From: Taudactylus pleione
Lineage: Eukaryota > Chordata > Amphibia > Anura > Myobatrachidae
Assembly (NCBI GenBank): GCA_031769625.1
Contig: JAUIMM010000637.1
Location: forward strand, 1,177,001-1,241,000
DNA length: 64,000 nt
Reading direction: 5' to 3'
The notes under the pieces were generated by a model, which did not search any database, was not told the DNA's origin, and worked only from the letters and a program-made list of their open reading frames with translations. Shown piece after piece: positions 45,466-57,184 of the stretch (the stretch's first letter is position 1; every line of letters begins with the position of its first letter). The position numbers and the translations under genes are program-made.

Positions 45466-45707
45466 GCACTGGTTTTACAGATGTAACAGCGCATGCGCAG
45501 CACTATTTCCAGACGCGATAAGGTAGTGTAGAGAGGGAAAAGTATCTATTTCCCGAAAAGCTGTCATCGCAAAAATGACAGCTTTTCGGAATAGATACTT
45601 ATGGAGATGTGGAATGATGAATTCCACCTATAATTAGCTAGAACTCCATGAGAGTTCTAAAGCTAATTATCTCCATTGAATTTTTACGTTTAATGAATAG
45701 GCCCCTA
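45466..45707. mobile_element. Foldback segment replacing the Tc1 N-terminal coding region
   Basis: It contains paired gcagtgctgcgcatgc/gcgcatgcgcagcac arms, a gaaaagctgtcat...atgacagcttttc hairpin and a right end tgaataggcccct typical of GGGCCTATTCA-type MITEs. The left terminus is not obvious, so a deletion may have accompanied the insertion. Confidence 0.55.
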
Positions 45708-45947
45708 AATCTGAAAGTCTGCAGTTAAAGCACATCTTGTTTGTTTGATTTCAAATCCATTGCGGTGGTGAATAGAGGCCAAAATATGAAAATTCTGTCA
45801 ATGTACCAATATTTATGCACCTGACTGTATATTATAGATTTAGAATCAGGATATCATAAACGAATTGTTAATGTAGTGTACCAAATGACAAAAAGTTACT
45901 TTGCCTAATCTAGCTGTAGAACAGCATTTTAATTGCCTATTGAAAGG

Positions 45948-46267
45948 GGTTGTGTATGGGGTCCCGGCAGTCGGGAATGCTGGCAGTCAAAACACCGATA
46001 GCGGTATCCCAACAGTATCCTAACCCCTAACCCTAACCCAGCTTTCACGCAGCCTAACCTTAACCCCGCCACGCAGCCTAACCCTAACTCTCTTCCGAAT
46101 GCCTAACCCCTAATCCTAAACCTAATCCTCCTTCTAACCCTAATACTTACCATCGGGATGCCGGCGGCCGGGATTCTGGAGTCTGGTATCTGCCTACGGT
46201 CAGGATTCCTGCGCTGGTATTGTGACCGCCGACATCCCGGCCTCCAGGATGCCGACTCTACATCCCA
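45948..46267 (-). mobile_element. Element with an internal CCCTAA-type array
   Basis: gggtcccggcagtcgggaatg on the left and ccaggatgccgactctacatccc on the right (read in pieces: ccaggatgccgac, ctacatccc) enclose cctaacccctaaccctaac units at 46018-46150. The ctacatccca end is shared with 51285-51294. Confidence 0.5.
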
Positions 46268-47219
46268 TTGAAAGATTATGTTTATTCTCCATTCTAATTT
46301 TATTAAAACATTTCAAATAAGGGTAATACACAGAGAAAACCAAGAATATGGGCCTCATGTAGAGTGCGACCGAAAGTGCGGATGTCCCCTGCACCCAGAT
46401 ATATTCCCTTATGCTGATGCGTATATGCGAGTATCAGCCTTCATGTGTATAGTCGCAGCGCCAGCAATCCCTGTTATTCCATCCACAGCTGAAGCCATCA
46501 TCATTGGTATCTGCATTTACACCCACCAAATGCTAGGTGCAAAAGATCCGTCTGAGCTGGCATCCTATATCTATCCGGGTGTGGTATGTGAGGTCAACAG
46601 TTCTCATGCCGAAATAGTGCATGTTGACATGTTGAACCATATCGACACTCTAGTGTCGAAAATTGTGGTGTTGACATTATGAATGGCAACTGTGGACCAT
46701 GTGACTGGATCCCATCTGTCCGCATGCTACAAACAGGCAAGACAGTCCGCCTACACACCCATGACACTACTATGACACGCCCACGAGACAGATCTGTTCA
46801 ATGCGTGAGCACTCTAACCGCCAAGTTACCATCCAGAATGCCCAAAGTATGGGCATGTTCACAAAACTGTATCCCAAGCTAACAACAAGACAGACACCTA
46901 TGTGCCTGTTTCAAGCGCTCGACCCCTGGTGCAAAATGCAAACTGATGATGCTGACGATCAGCGGACACTTCTGATTGGCTGAATAATCTGAATCCATCC
47001 CACTTATGCAAATTCTATAGTAATGCTCATGGTTTTCAGATTTTAGAATAAACTTATGTATACATGTTGCTGTCCCTATACAGAGACCACTAGGCCAATC
47101 CCAGAAAAAAGGACAGATTGCAAGATGACAAAACCTGTACGAAACTGGTACATTTTCAGATAAAGAGAAGGGAATTAGAACTGCAGACATCTGTGATACC
47201 TCCTGAATTGTTTTAAAAA
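46268..47219. other. Spacer, unassigned
   Basis: A gggcctcatgtagagtgcg sequence at 46349 looks like a transposon terminus, but I found no matching right end. 46590-46680 has gttgacatgttgaac-type segments. The 134-residue open frame at 46278-46682 has no recognisable domain. Confidence 0.35.
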
Positions 47220-48600
47220 TAATACAGACAGGGTAGCTTGGGAATTTAAGGCGGACCCAAAAAAAATTACAAAAGTAGCCTTATATAGGCGGAACTCAAA
47301 CAACTGTCAGCGGTACCAACAAGTGCAGACAGGGTTAACATTAATTTCCCAAGCAGTATAAAATAAAACAAAATAAGTCACATTGTCCCTGCCTACCTGT
47401 ACACAAAATAACTTACCTGTACACAACACAGAAAGAGTTGTAAGAGCTGCCATATAACACCTAGAGCCTTCTAGTGACTGCTATATGATAAAGAGAGAAT
47501 TATATGGCTGCCATACAATACAGAGAGCAGTCTAATGAAAAATACTGACTGCATCTTAGTGGAAGCTATACAATCAATATTACATCCCAGTGACTGTCAT
47601 ACAATACAGAGAACAATCAGGATACAACCATAAAATGCAGAGGGCATCCTAGTGACCACCAAAGAATACAGAGAGCATCCTTGTGACTGCAATACAATAC
47701 AGAGATAATCTTAGTGACAGCCATACAGAGAGCATCCTTGTGCAATAAAATACAGAGAGCACCCAAAGAACAGTCATACAATACATAAAGCATCCTAATG
47801 ACCGATATGCAATACACATAACATCCTATTAACTGCCATACAAAACAGAGAGCACTCTAGAAACCATCATATAATACACAAAGTATCTTGGTTAAACATC
47901 CACCTAGCTTACTTACATGCACGTGGTACCTGGATCCAGCCACATTTCTCTCTGCTATAACCACATGTCATTTTCTCCTTCTCCTCTCCCATACAATGTA
48001 TCAGTCTGAAAGCCAGTCATGCAATGGGAACTCCTCCACCTTCTCTATCCTCCTCCATTTCCCTCCTTTATCCATATCATTCCTGATACTCACCCTTTTT
48101 CTCTTTCATCTTTCCCTGTCCTTCTTTTTCTTCACTTGTCTATCTTTATACTGGTCTATTTCCCCCCACTGATCCTTTTCTATACTTCTCGCTATTCTCC
48201 TGTCCCAGCGGTGGGCATCAGTCTATGTCTGGTGGGGGGGTGTGGGGGGTCTCACACCCCTTGACCAGCACCTGCGTATGTACAACATTGGGTTCTAAAG
48301 TCCCATTGAAGTAGCTCAGCAAATGTATTTAGTGTGCCAAGGTGGTGTGGTGATGGGGGGGGGGGGTGAAAATGGTCAGCCAAGGGCTGATCCAAGGCAC
48401 AAAGAAAGAAGGTGGCTTATCCCAAGGGCAGGGGCCAGCCACCAAGAGTCAAAGTAATCAGCAGCCCCCTTACATCACAAAGAAAAGTTAGCACTGGGTA
48501 TATTGCCAATATGCCCCTGCATACATCCAGGAGTGCAGAGAGGTGGGGTAGCGGGTACTAATTACTCAGGCCCAGGCTTGTTGGATGGTCCTGGGGGCGA
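47220..48600 (+). repeat. Minisatellite-bearing repeat family, copy A
   Basis: A leader (gtagccttatataggcgga, tgtcagcggtaccaac) is followed at 47430-47890 by about a dozen degenerate 31-38 bp units of the type acaatacagagagcatccta, gtgaccgccat. Then comes a pyrimidine-rich part and a tail with ggctgatccaaggcacaaag and atatgcccctgcat. The same order occurs at 49262-51900 and, without the tail, at 55755-57000. Confidence 0.6.
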
Positions 48601-49261
48601 GTCCGCTGCCGCCCCCTTTCCTCCTACCTGTCAACTGCCCTTCTCACCAGCTGCAGTGGAGCCAGGGAGGCTGCTCAGCTGAGCAGCAGCAGCAGTCACC
48701 TCTGACTGTGTGGTAGTGAAGTGTACTGATCACACCCACCCTGGATTAGCCCCTGGCTGAGGGGCTCATAGCGCCCAGCGCCGCAATTAATTATATTTTT
48801 TTTTTTCCTAAGAGGGGCATAGCCAAGCCCACTGTGATTAGGCCATGCCCCCTAAAATAACCGGGGCATAGCAAAATGACATTTGCTCTAGTTACAAGGG
48901 CTCGATACAGACTTTGCTATAATGAAAAGCTGTTTAATAGCTGCATAGCACAAAGGTTCTCATTCCTTGTTTATTGTATTGTTCCTTTTTGTTATATAAT
49001 AAATAACAGTAATAAGTTACCAGAAGAGCGATAACTTATCAGCATTATTAGGCACAGTTGCTTCTCATTATAAGGTTACTTCTGGTGACTTTTATATTTT
49101 ATATTTTTATTATTATTCATTTAAATGTGTTATAAAAAAATGTTTTTGGTACCTTCAAATCTCCCAGACCATATTACCAATGCGTTTTTTTAATTTTATT
49201 ATTTATTTATTTAATTATTCATTAAGGCGTCATGCAAACAAATACAGCATGTGTATCACTA
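48601..49261. other. AT-rich spacer
   Basis: AT-rich with homopolymer runs. No gene or paired termini. Confidence 0.4.
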
Positions 49262-49661
49262 ATCGGGTGTATCAAGAGCTGTGGAAAAAAATGATGAAAG
49301 TGGTCTTATGTAGGAGGGGTCCACATCAACTGTAGATGGGACCAACACAGAACAGATGCTGGCAATGTTAGAAAAAAAAATTCCAAGTGTATAAAAAAAT
49401 CACATTGCCACCTGTGCCCGAAAGTTAGAGCATCTTAGTGATATGCAATGCAGAGAACATCCTAGTGACTGATATACAATACGCAGAGCATCTTGGTCGC
49501 TGCCGTTTATATAAAGAACATTATTGGGACCGCCATATAACAGCCACAGCATCCTAGTGACAACTATACAGTAGACAGAGAATTTAAGGGACCACCATAC
49601 AACACAGAGAGCAAAATAATGACTGTCATATAATGTAGACAGCAGCCTACTGCAAAATTCA

Positions 49662-50742
49662 ATGCCGCTATAGACGAGGGATGTCACTTCCGGTGATTCC
49701 GGAAGTCAAGACTGTACCCTCGAAACCTACCCACTAGGACGCATTAACGGATATGATCAAGCTCCGGGTAGACGTCAGAAGTGCGCGCCGCAAGACACGT
49801 GGGTGTACGGAGAATGCGGCTGCCGGAAGTGTTCCTGTCGGGCAGGAGGACAAAAGGGAGAGGGACTTATACAGCCGGGAATCTGGATTCTTCAATACTT
49901 TTATAATATATGTAAAGGAGTTTGTATATACATACATGGTGAGATCTGGAATTTAATTGGAAATTAACTACGTGATTGGAAGGGGTACTTAAAGTACCCA
50001 CTGTTAGAGTGTCCCATACACCTTGAAAAAGATCCGAATGAACGGATCGAAACGCGTTGGTTACGGGACCCTGGCTATGAAAGAGTTTCTATATTGGACT
50101 ATTAAGATACATTAATCTGGTTGAAGGCGATAGTGGATTCCGGACTTCACTATCACAACACATCAGGTCGTGATCTTTTATGTTTTGTCTCTTGTAATAA
50201 AAATTGCTCTTCAGTTACATAGATCATCCCTTTTCTTTACATGATGAGGGTGTATGTGGCTGAATGATGGAAAAATGAAGGGACAATGAATGACATCTAA
50301 AAAGAAACCATTACGGGCACTGATAGCGTACACTGAATGTGAGTAAGGTACGCAGTACCATCTTGATGCTGGGTTGATTACTTATTTTGACTAGACGCAT
50401 GGTTATCACATAAAGCAGGAAGATAAAGATACCTAGATATACACAGATTCAAACTTTGTTATGTGAGTCTGGTACGCAAAATATCTATGACATCCTGACC
50501 CAAAAATATAGACAAAGTTGATATATTTTATTTCTATATTGTTAAGAATTGTTTGTTATATGTTTTTTTTACATATGTACCATATGGAGCCCTCTGTGAC
50601 CATTTGAAATAACACAAAAGGACTTTGGGCGATAAAGACAATTAAGACTTCCTTCAAAAAGGATTAAGTATTGCCTCAACATTTTATATCATCTCTCACT
50701 TTATATCCAGCGCCATCTTAGGGCACAATAAGATCTATATTG
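49662..50742 (+). mobile_element. 1.08-kb non-coding insert flanked by a 14-bp duplication
   Basis: The identical 14-mer tactgcaaaattca occurs at 49648-49661 and 50743-50756 and brackets this segment. The homologous place in copy A (near 47530) has no insert. There are no terminal inverted repeats. A duplication of this length fits target-primed reverse transcription (LINE, SINE or Penelope-like) better than a DNA transposon. It has no poly(A) tail and no open frame longer than 70 codons. The stem plus GAAACGCGTTGG motif lies at 50021-50060. Confidence 0.75.
50021..50060 (+). other. Stem-loop followed by GAAACGCGTTGG
   Basis: ccttgaaaaa, then gatccg, a six-base loop, cggatc, then gaaacgcgttgg. 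The order matches the motif on the minus strand at 3063-3100. It resembles a hammerhead core with an extra A before the stem and substitutions in the CUGANGA box, so activity is doubtful. Confidence 0.4.
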
Positions 50743-50841
50743 TACTGCAAAATTCAGACTGCAGCTTTGTGGCTGCCGTACATTACAGAAAACATTGTAG
50801 CAGCTCCCATACAATATCAAAATATGGCCATATAATACAAC

Positions 50842-51294
50842 GGAATGGGTTTGAAATGCTCGACGGGATCAAGATCCCGACAGGGGCAGGTAAATAACCT
50901 AACCTCCCCTGTTCTCCCCCTAACCCTCCCTCCCCAGTGCCTAACCCTAACCTCCCTCCTTAGTGCCTAACCCTAACCTACCCCCGGGGGTGCCTAACCC
51001 TAACCCCCCCTTACCGTTCTCTAAACCTAACCCTCCCGGGAGGTGCCTAACCCTAACCTTTCCATGAGGGTGCCTAACCCTAACCCTCCCCTCTAGGGGT
51101 GCCTAACCCTAATCTCCCCCACCCAAACCTAACACTAACCCCGCTAGACTCCCTTATACTAACCCTCTCCACCGCAGCTAACGCTAAGGGCACCCCACAC
51201 TTACCTTCGTTCGGGATGGCACGCCTATCATAGATCCCTAGCCAGCATTACGCTTTCAGGATTGTGATCGGCGGTCACATGACTACATCCCAAT
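50842..51294 (-). mobile_element. Element with an internal CCCTAA-type array, inserted in copy B
   Basis: gacgggatcaagatcccgac on the left and a tgactacatccca end on the right enclose tgcctaaccctaacctccc units (50890-51190). Minisatellite units of copy B continue on both sides, so it is a later insertion. Confidence 0.6.
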
Positions 51295-51900
51295 ACAAAG
51301 AACATCCTAGTGACATCCATAAAATAAAGCAAGCATGCAAGAGACAGTCATATATTACAGAGAACATTCTAGTGACCAATATACAATGCACACAGCATCC
51401 TAGTGACCACCATACATACGTATAGAAAGCATTCTAGGGACCCCCATATAACACAGAAAGCATCCTAGTGACTTATACAATTCAGAGAGAATTCTAGGGA
51501 TCACTATACAGTACAGATAGCATCCTAAGGACCAGCATACGATACAGAAAGCAGTCTAGTGTAAAATACTCCTCCTTTTCCCTCCTTTATCCTTACTTAT
51601 TCTTCTAGTAATCCATTTAATTCCTTTATTCCTTTCTATCCTACTCCTCTCTACTCTTTCATCCTGCTCTATCCTGGTCCTTTGCCTTTATTGATACTCT
51701 TCTTCCTCACGTGTCACAGCATTGTCTGCTAAACCCCAGTTAAAGGAGCCAACGGCTGATCCAAGGCACAAAGAAAGAAGGTAACTAGAACCATGGAAGG
51801 GGCATGCCACCAGGAGTAAATGGACATCAACGGTCCAATAAGGCCTCATGGAAAAGTCTTGGTAGGTTATCCAATATGCCCCTGTCTACACTTGATATTC

Positions 51901-52472
51901 CTTGGTTAAATCTCTCCAATCTGTTCTTGAGTCATAAACCCAATTTCTACATCCACAAACCAAGTTATGTTCCTGCACTCCCATTTTACCACAAATCCCA
52001 TACGTACAGTTATGAATCCTGTACACTCAACTTGCTCTCCATGAACGCCATCATTACAACCTGAGCCTAGGACTGGGCACTGCACTGTGGCTGAAAACTA
52101 CAGGAAAGGAATGTTTGGGGGGGAGTGACTGTGGGGGGGATTAAATTGTTGCAATTCAATTGTTTATGGGCGCCCATTAATTATTGTGCTTGTTGCACCC
52201 AATTAGACCAGGTTTAGCTGCATAAAATGGCTAAACCAGTCTAAAGTCCAGGTTAGGGAGCCCAAACTCATGAGGGGTCGAAGAAGAAATGCCGGCGCCA
52301 TCTGCAAAAAATGTTTTACTAGCCCCCTGTGTCTATATCATTCCCTCACACTTCTACTAAAGAAGCATAATTATTCTGGGTGCCCCTCTAAACTCTTTCG
52401 CAACATATCAGATCAGAAGCCGTATTGGTCTGAATCCAAGTATTGAGCACAGACTCTGGACAGTCCCAAGGT
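51901..52472. other. Spacer, nothing recognised
   Basis: No feature supported. Confidence 0.35.
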
Positions 52473-52746
52473 CATACCTCCCAACCATCCCAATTTTGGC
52501 AGGACAGTCCCGCTTTTCAGTCACTTTCCCGTGCAAGGGGGAGGGGCAGTTGGTGGTTTGACTCTGTCACCTACGGAGACAGCAGTGAATAGATGCCATT
52601 TAGCAGCTGTCGGAGCGCCGGGCTTGGGGTGAGATGAGGAACGATGGCGTGACTTCGGTCACACCCCCAAAACATCGCGCAGCAGAGGGCATGGCCTAGT
52701 GGGCATGAGGCCACACCCCATGTGTCTGTGCAAAAGTTGGTACAGA
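52473..52746. mobile_element. CATACCTCCC-ended element, right end disrupted
   Basis: catacctcccaaccatccc, then cagtcccgcttttcagtcac, is the left part of a CATAC-group element. Its right end (aaaagttggtacagag) is interrupted by the insertion at 52747. Confidence 0.5.
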
Positions 52747-53345
52747 GGGCCTAATTCGGAGCCGGACGCTATTTGCGCTCGCTCGTTCAGAAAAAGGGGC
52801 TGGCTATTTAAATGAACCGTTCGCTCTTTGCGGTCTGTTCATGCCTCTATGTCTGAACGAGCGAACAAAACATGTGAACGTATTTTTGAAAAAAACGCCC
52901 CCTGGCAGCTCGCATCATACGTCATGTCCGCTATTTATTAGATTAATCGAGTACATCGGACGGCGTATGAACTGCTCGCTATTCTTGTGGTTGGTTTTTC
53001 CTACCACAATCATGCGAGCAGTTCTGACTATAAAACAACCAACTGACGTGGTCGATGATGCTGCTTTGTTAATTATGCACACCCTTAAAACGCCCGTTTT
53101 GACCGTTTGGCACGCCTGCGTTCGGATCTCCACTCCCTGTTTTCAAGCCCCTTCCCCTGTTACCACCCACAAGCACCTCATTCTGTCACTCAAAATAGCA
53201 GGCATTCGCTATTTAGCGAGCACATGATTTTCGGCCGCACTGACTGGTTCGCGCATGAGTATTAAAATCCGTACGCATGCGCAGTTGTGCGAACATCGGT
53301 AGGAACAAACGAGCAGCCGCTTACGAGCGGCTCTGAATCAGGCCC
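52747..53345. mobile_element. GGGCCTAATTCGG-ended non-autonomous element
   Basis: 599 bp, the same length as and very similar to 26622-27220 (shared ttgcggtctgtt, tattagattaatcgagtac, tgtggttggtttttcctacc). Right end cggctctgaatcaggccc. Flanks aga and agt agree at 2 of 3 bases. It holds the conserved core at 53152-53190. Confidence 0.78.
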
Positions 53346-53389
53346 AGTATGCCTGGACTGTTGGCTAGAGGGATGGGAGCAGGTGTGGA

Positions 53390-53760
53390 TTGATAGATAG
53401 ACAGTAATAAGATAGACAAGCAATAGGTCAACACATGATGGTCAACAGTCAATAGTTAGACAGGGTCATTAGGGTGACAGTATTGGTCGACAGTGCTCTA
53501 GGTTGCCATGGTCAAAAGGTCGGCACATTTTATTTATTTTTTTGTATCTAAGCCTAAACCTAAAAATCCTGAAAAACCATTAAAAAAAACAGTTGTCCAC
53601 CTTTTTGTGTTGACCATTTGCATGTTGACCTTTTGACCATGTTGACCTTTTAACCATTTCGATCTAAAGCACTGTAGACCAATTGACTGTCAACCTAATG
53701 ACCCTGTTGACCTAATGACCCTTTCTACCTATTGACTGTTGACCTATTACTGATCTATAC
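53390..53760. mobile_element. Foldback element built of GGTCAACA/TGTTGACC units
   Basis: The left side (aataggtcaacacatgatgg, ggtcaacagtcaatagttag) and right side (cctattgactgttgacc, cctaatgaccctgttgacc) are inverted versions of each other. Both are built from short variants of gtcaacagtcaat. The centre is AT-rich (ttatttatttttttgtatc). No coding capacity. Confidence 0.6.
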
Positions 53761-53943
53761 CATGGGAGCTTGTAAGCACACACTTGGGAGACATACCAAG
53801 TTAGTGAGTGTAATCGGGGCTGTGGGCTAGAGGCAGGTTCAGAGGGATATAGTGGAAGGGACAGGAAGCAGCCATGAGGGGGACTGCTGGTCAGATTATG
53901 CTCCCCTTATGTAGTTTGCTGGCAGAATCATGAGGGGAACTAT

Positions 53944-54494
53944 GGCCCTCATTCAGAGGCGGTCGGAGGATGCAAGCAGTCGCTCAGAAACTGGGCGGCC
54001 GCTTGCATCCTGACCGGCCGCCTCTGTTTCGGTCGTTAGGCTGTGGGTTTACACCCACAGCTCTAACGACCGCCAGGGTGATGGTCGCGATGGTCAGAGA
54101 CCATCGCGACCATCGGAGCTTACGACGAGACCCTAGGGTAGGGTCTCACTTGTCGTAAGCCCCGGAGAGCTTCTGGCTCTGTCAGAGCCGGAAGCTCTCC
54201 ACTGACATCACTAGTGATGTCAGTGGGGCCTCCCCCAAACGGTAGGCGTTCCCATGGGAACGCCTCCGTTTGGGCTGCCACCCCCCCGGCCCACCTTCCA
54301 AACGGGGCGAGCTGTCAATCAACATCGACAGCTCGCCCTCTTTGGAAAGAGACCCGCTACGACCGGCGCTGTCGGTCATAACGGGTCTCACGCGTGCGCA
54401 CGAAGGAGCCGGCTCCCTCGTGCGCATGCGCACTGGACAAACATCGAGGCGGCCGTGCTGTCGTAGACCGTACGGCCGCCTCTGAATGAAGGCC
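53944..54494. mobile_element. Hairpin-chain MITE, copy 6
   Basis: 551 bp, ggccctcattcagaggcgg to cgcctctgaatgaaggcc. It contains ggctgtgggtttacacccacagct, gatggtcgcgatggtcag with its complement, ggcgttcccatgggaacgcc and cgagctgtcaatcaacatcg hairpins, in the same order as copy 4. (The first hairpin given spans 54041-54064.) Flanks tat and tgt agree at 2 of 3 bases. Confidence 0.75.
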
Positions 54495-55319
54495 TGTGTC
54501 CCTACAACTGGTGGGGGGTCGCAGTTGCCTTATATAAATTATGGTAACATCAAACTATTAATTCTGTTCAGTGTTCACGATATTTATTAAGTTTGCCAGT
54601 TTGCTATGTTTCATAATATGCAAACGAATATATGTTTAGGAGAATAGTGAATACTTGTTCACTTGAGTACAAATCCCATCCCCACTTACTGTAACCAACT
54701 CTTTGCTTATATAAAAACAAACAAAGTCATATTGCATCAATCTAATGTACTTCCTTATTTATGAAGTGTTTGCTGTTGAGGCAGCGCCGCTGATGTACGC
54801 AGATGGCGGTTGTTTGCACATACAGTATGGTGTAGTTCAGAATCTCATGCTAGCTACAAGAGGATGTGGTTAGCTCATGTCAGCGACAGTTATGGGGATG
54901 TGATGTAAAAAGCTGTGTTTACTGAATCTGCGGAGTTTCACTGTGCTAGCTATTACTGCATGGTGATAGCTGGACCTACATCTGTATTTACGCTGAGTTA
55001 CAAGGAATTCATATTTATAAAGTACATAAAGTGATAAAAACATTTGAAAACAATACGGAGCGCACCACAGCTGTACTTTCTTATGAAAATGTGTTTTGCT
55101 TATTTTCAGTAGTTACTTGTAACCTAATTACATTTGCAATACATGCGGATTCAAAACTGTGTAATGAATCAATATTTGTTGCACTTATGTATATTTTTAA
55201 ATAATAACATTTTTATTGATTTCTTTTTTTCTGAGTCACTTATGGGCAACTTTTCCTTCACTACTTCCTTTTTCTTCCCCTTCCTCTGTATTGACAATCT
55301 GATATAGTGTTCACTTTAG
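54495..55319. other. AT-rich spacer, possibly single copy
   Basis: No repeat, paired termini or coding region recognised. Confidence 0.4.
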
Positions 55320-55710
55320 GTCAGGCGCCGGACATAGAGAAAGGGCACATCTGTGCGCAGAAGGGGGCGTGACCAAGAAAAAGGGGGGGTGTCTTTAAGA
55401 CACGTCCCCTTTTCGTGACTCTTGGGGACGTGCCCGGCACTTACGGACATACCGGACTGCTCCCCCAAGCACTGCTATCAGTGTGAATAGATGCTGGGAG
55501 CATGCGCCCGGCATCCATTCACCGGTGGTGACCGCTACACCACAGTTTTCTCCACCAGCGGGACACTGCGACCCACAAGTGGGGACGGCACCTGCAGGCT
55601 GTGTCAGCGGGGCGCCGCATCGGAGGGCAGGGTGCTTTTTGCCCTTTAGAAATAGGGCAGGGCACGGCGCCCCACTAAAACAGCCTGGCGGGAACGTTAT
55701 GATAGGTTAG
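55320..55710 (+). repeat. GC-rich interspersed repeat of unknown class
   Basis: A sharply GC-richer block (gtcaggcgccggacat to cagcctggcgggaacg) within AT-rich sequence, with a cttttttgccctt/aagggca-like pair. No termini could be fixed and the 75-residue open frame is not convincing. Confidence 0.35.
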
Positions 55711-55754
55711 CTAATAGCAAAATTTGGTGGGGCCTCGTGACCTGTGTCCATCCA

Positions 55755-57000
55755 CTCCAGTGGCGGATTGGGTACTTAAAGTTTCCCTGGAATCAAATCT
55801 GAAAGTGACCTCACATAGGTGGAACCAAATTAACTATAAGAGGGGCCAACACAAAAGTAGTCCTAGTTAGCACATCATTGTCTTTAGTCACATTGGTGGT
55901 AGGCAAGGCCAATGCAATACGCAATAGTAGATAGAGTGACAATGACGGCAGGCATTTTAGGGACCTCTATACAATACACGGAGCATCCCAGAGACCAATA
56001 TACAATAAAGGGAGCTTCCCAAAGACATCTACAATAAAGAGAGGATTCCAAAGACCAGGATATAATTGAGAAGACATCCTAGAGAACACCATACAATACA
56101 GAAAACATCCTAGTCACCTCTGTAAAATACAAAAGCATTCTAGCGACTGTCATACATTAAAGAGAGCGTCCAATAGTCAATATACAACAAAGGGGGTAAT
56201 TCAAAGATGGACAAAGTTGCAGTAGTCACTGTATCTCTATGTAAATGCCACCCACCGGCTGAGGGGCAAATCTGCCAATGTGTGTACAAAGAAGCACTAT
56301 CTGTCTACTATCGGCTGTACTATTGGACATTGCACTTACAGACACAGAGCATCCCAGAGATCAATATACTATACAAAAAGCATTCATACAGGGTGCATTC
56401 CAGAGACTGATATACAATACATTGAGTATTCCAATGACATGTACAATACAGGGAGCATTTCAGAGACCGATATAACTTACAAGGTGCATTCCAGAAACTG
56501 ATACTCAATACAGGGAACATTCCAGAGGCTAATATAAAACACAGAAAGCATACTAGCGACCACCATACAATACAGACACCATAATACTGACCTCTATTGA
56601 ATACAAAGAGCATCCCATTTTCCACCATATAATATAGAATATTTTTGTGATTGCCATACGATATTATGCCCTTATTATTAATTAATCCCTCCTTCAAAAA
56701 TCATTAACTCCTTCAACATCATCATAACAACCTGGTACAACATAACAAACCTCTTTATAATAATTGACTCCTTCAAACCCCTATTATTAATTAAAACACA
56801 TGTCATCTATTAATTATAATTATTGACTCCTCATTATCTTTCAATCTTATCAAAGGAACCCTTTAATCTTAATTAACCCCATTAAAAAGCATCAACCCCT
56901 TCATGCTCATAATAAAACCCAATAATAATTACCAAAGCCCCAGTAGAATAGTTCTTAGACAGCCCACCCACCTAAATCCTTCCACCTTCCATTTGCTTGC
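55755..57000 (+). repeat. Minisatellite-bearing repeat family, copy C
   Basis: Begins cagtggcggattgggtact, with leader ctcacataggtggaacc. It continues with degenerate ~35-bp units from 55960 to 56660 (acagagcatcccagagacc, atacaatacagaaaacatcc) and ends in an AT-rich tail with repeated attaactccttcaa segments. Confidence 0.6.
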
Positions 57001-57184
57001 TGGCCTGCTTCCTGCCCGGCCCCCCATTATCAAAGAGTAGATACATTTTTTTCTTCCTTAAAAAAAAATATAAATGGAAAAATAAACTCCAGGCAGTCCC
57101 ATGAGGCCAACAGCATACCGGGTAAAGTCCCGGTAAGGCCTATGGCCAATCCGCACCTAGGGCCTTTTTTTTTTTTTTTTGATC
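57001..57184. other. Spacer with homopolymer runs
   Basis: Poly-A and poly-T stretches flank a short piece. No gene. Confidence 0.4.

Larger units (their letters stand above)
43761..45827 (-). mobile_element. Tc1/mariner element with TA flanks, twice interrupted
   Basis: Inverted ends cagtcaggtgcataaatatt (left, split by an insertion after its first bases) and caatatttatgcacctgactg (right) are flanked by TA at 43759-43760 and 45828-45829. About 70 bp of inner terminal repeat (atgttcatattttggcctc and its complement) also pair. The transposase is on the minus strand. A hairpin-chain MITE occupies 43763-44284 and a second foreign segment replaces the N-terminal coding part at about 45466-45707. 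Confidence 0.9.
49262..51900 (+). repeat. Minisatellite-bearing repeat family, copy B, with two insertions
   Basis: Leader at 49270-49400 (aaagtggtcttatgtaggag), units at 49430-49660, 50757-50840 and 51295-51560 (acagagaacattctagtgacc), and a tail at 51746-51890 (ggctgatccaaggcacaaag). It is interrupted by a 1081-bp retroelement-like insert at 49662-50742 and by a CCCTAA element at 50842-51294. Confidence 0.6.
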
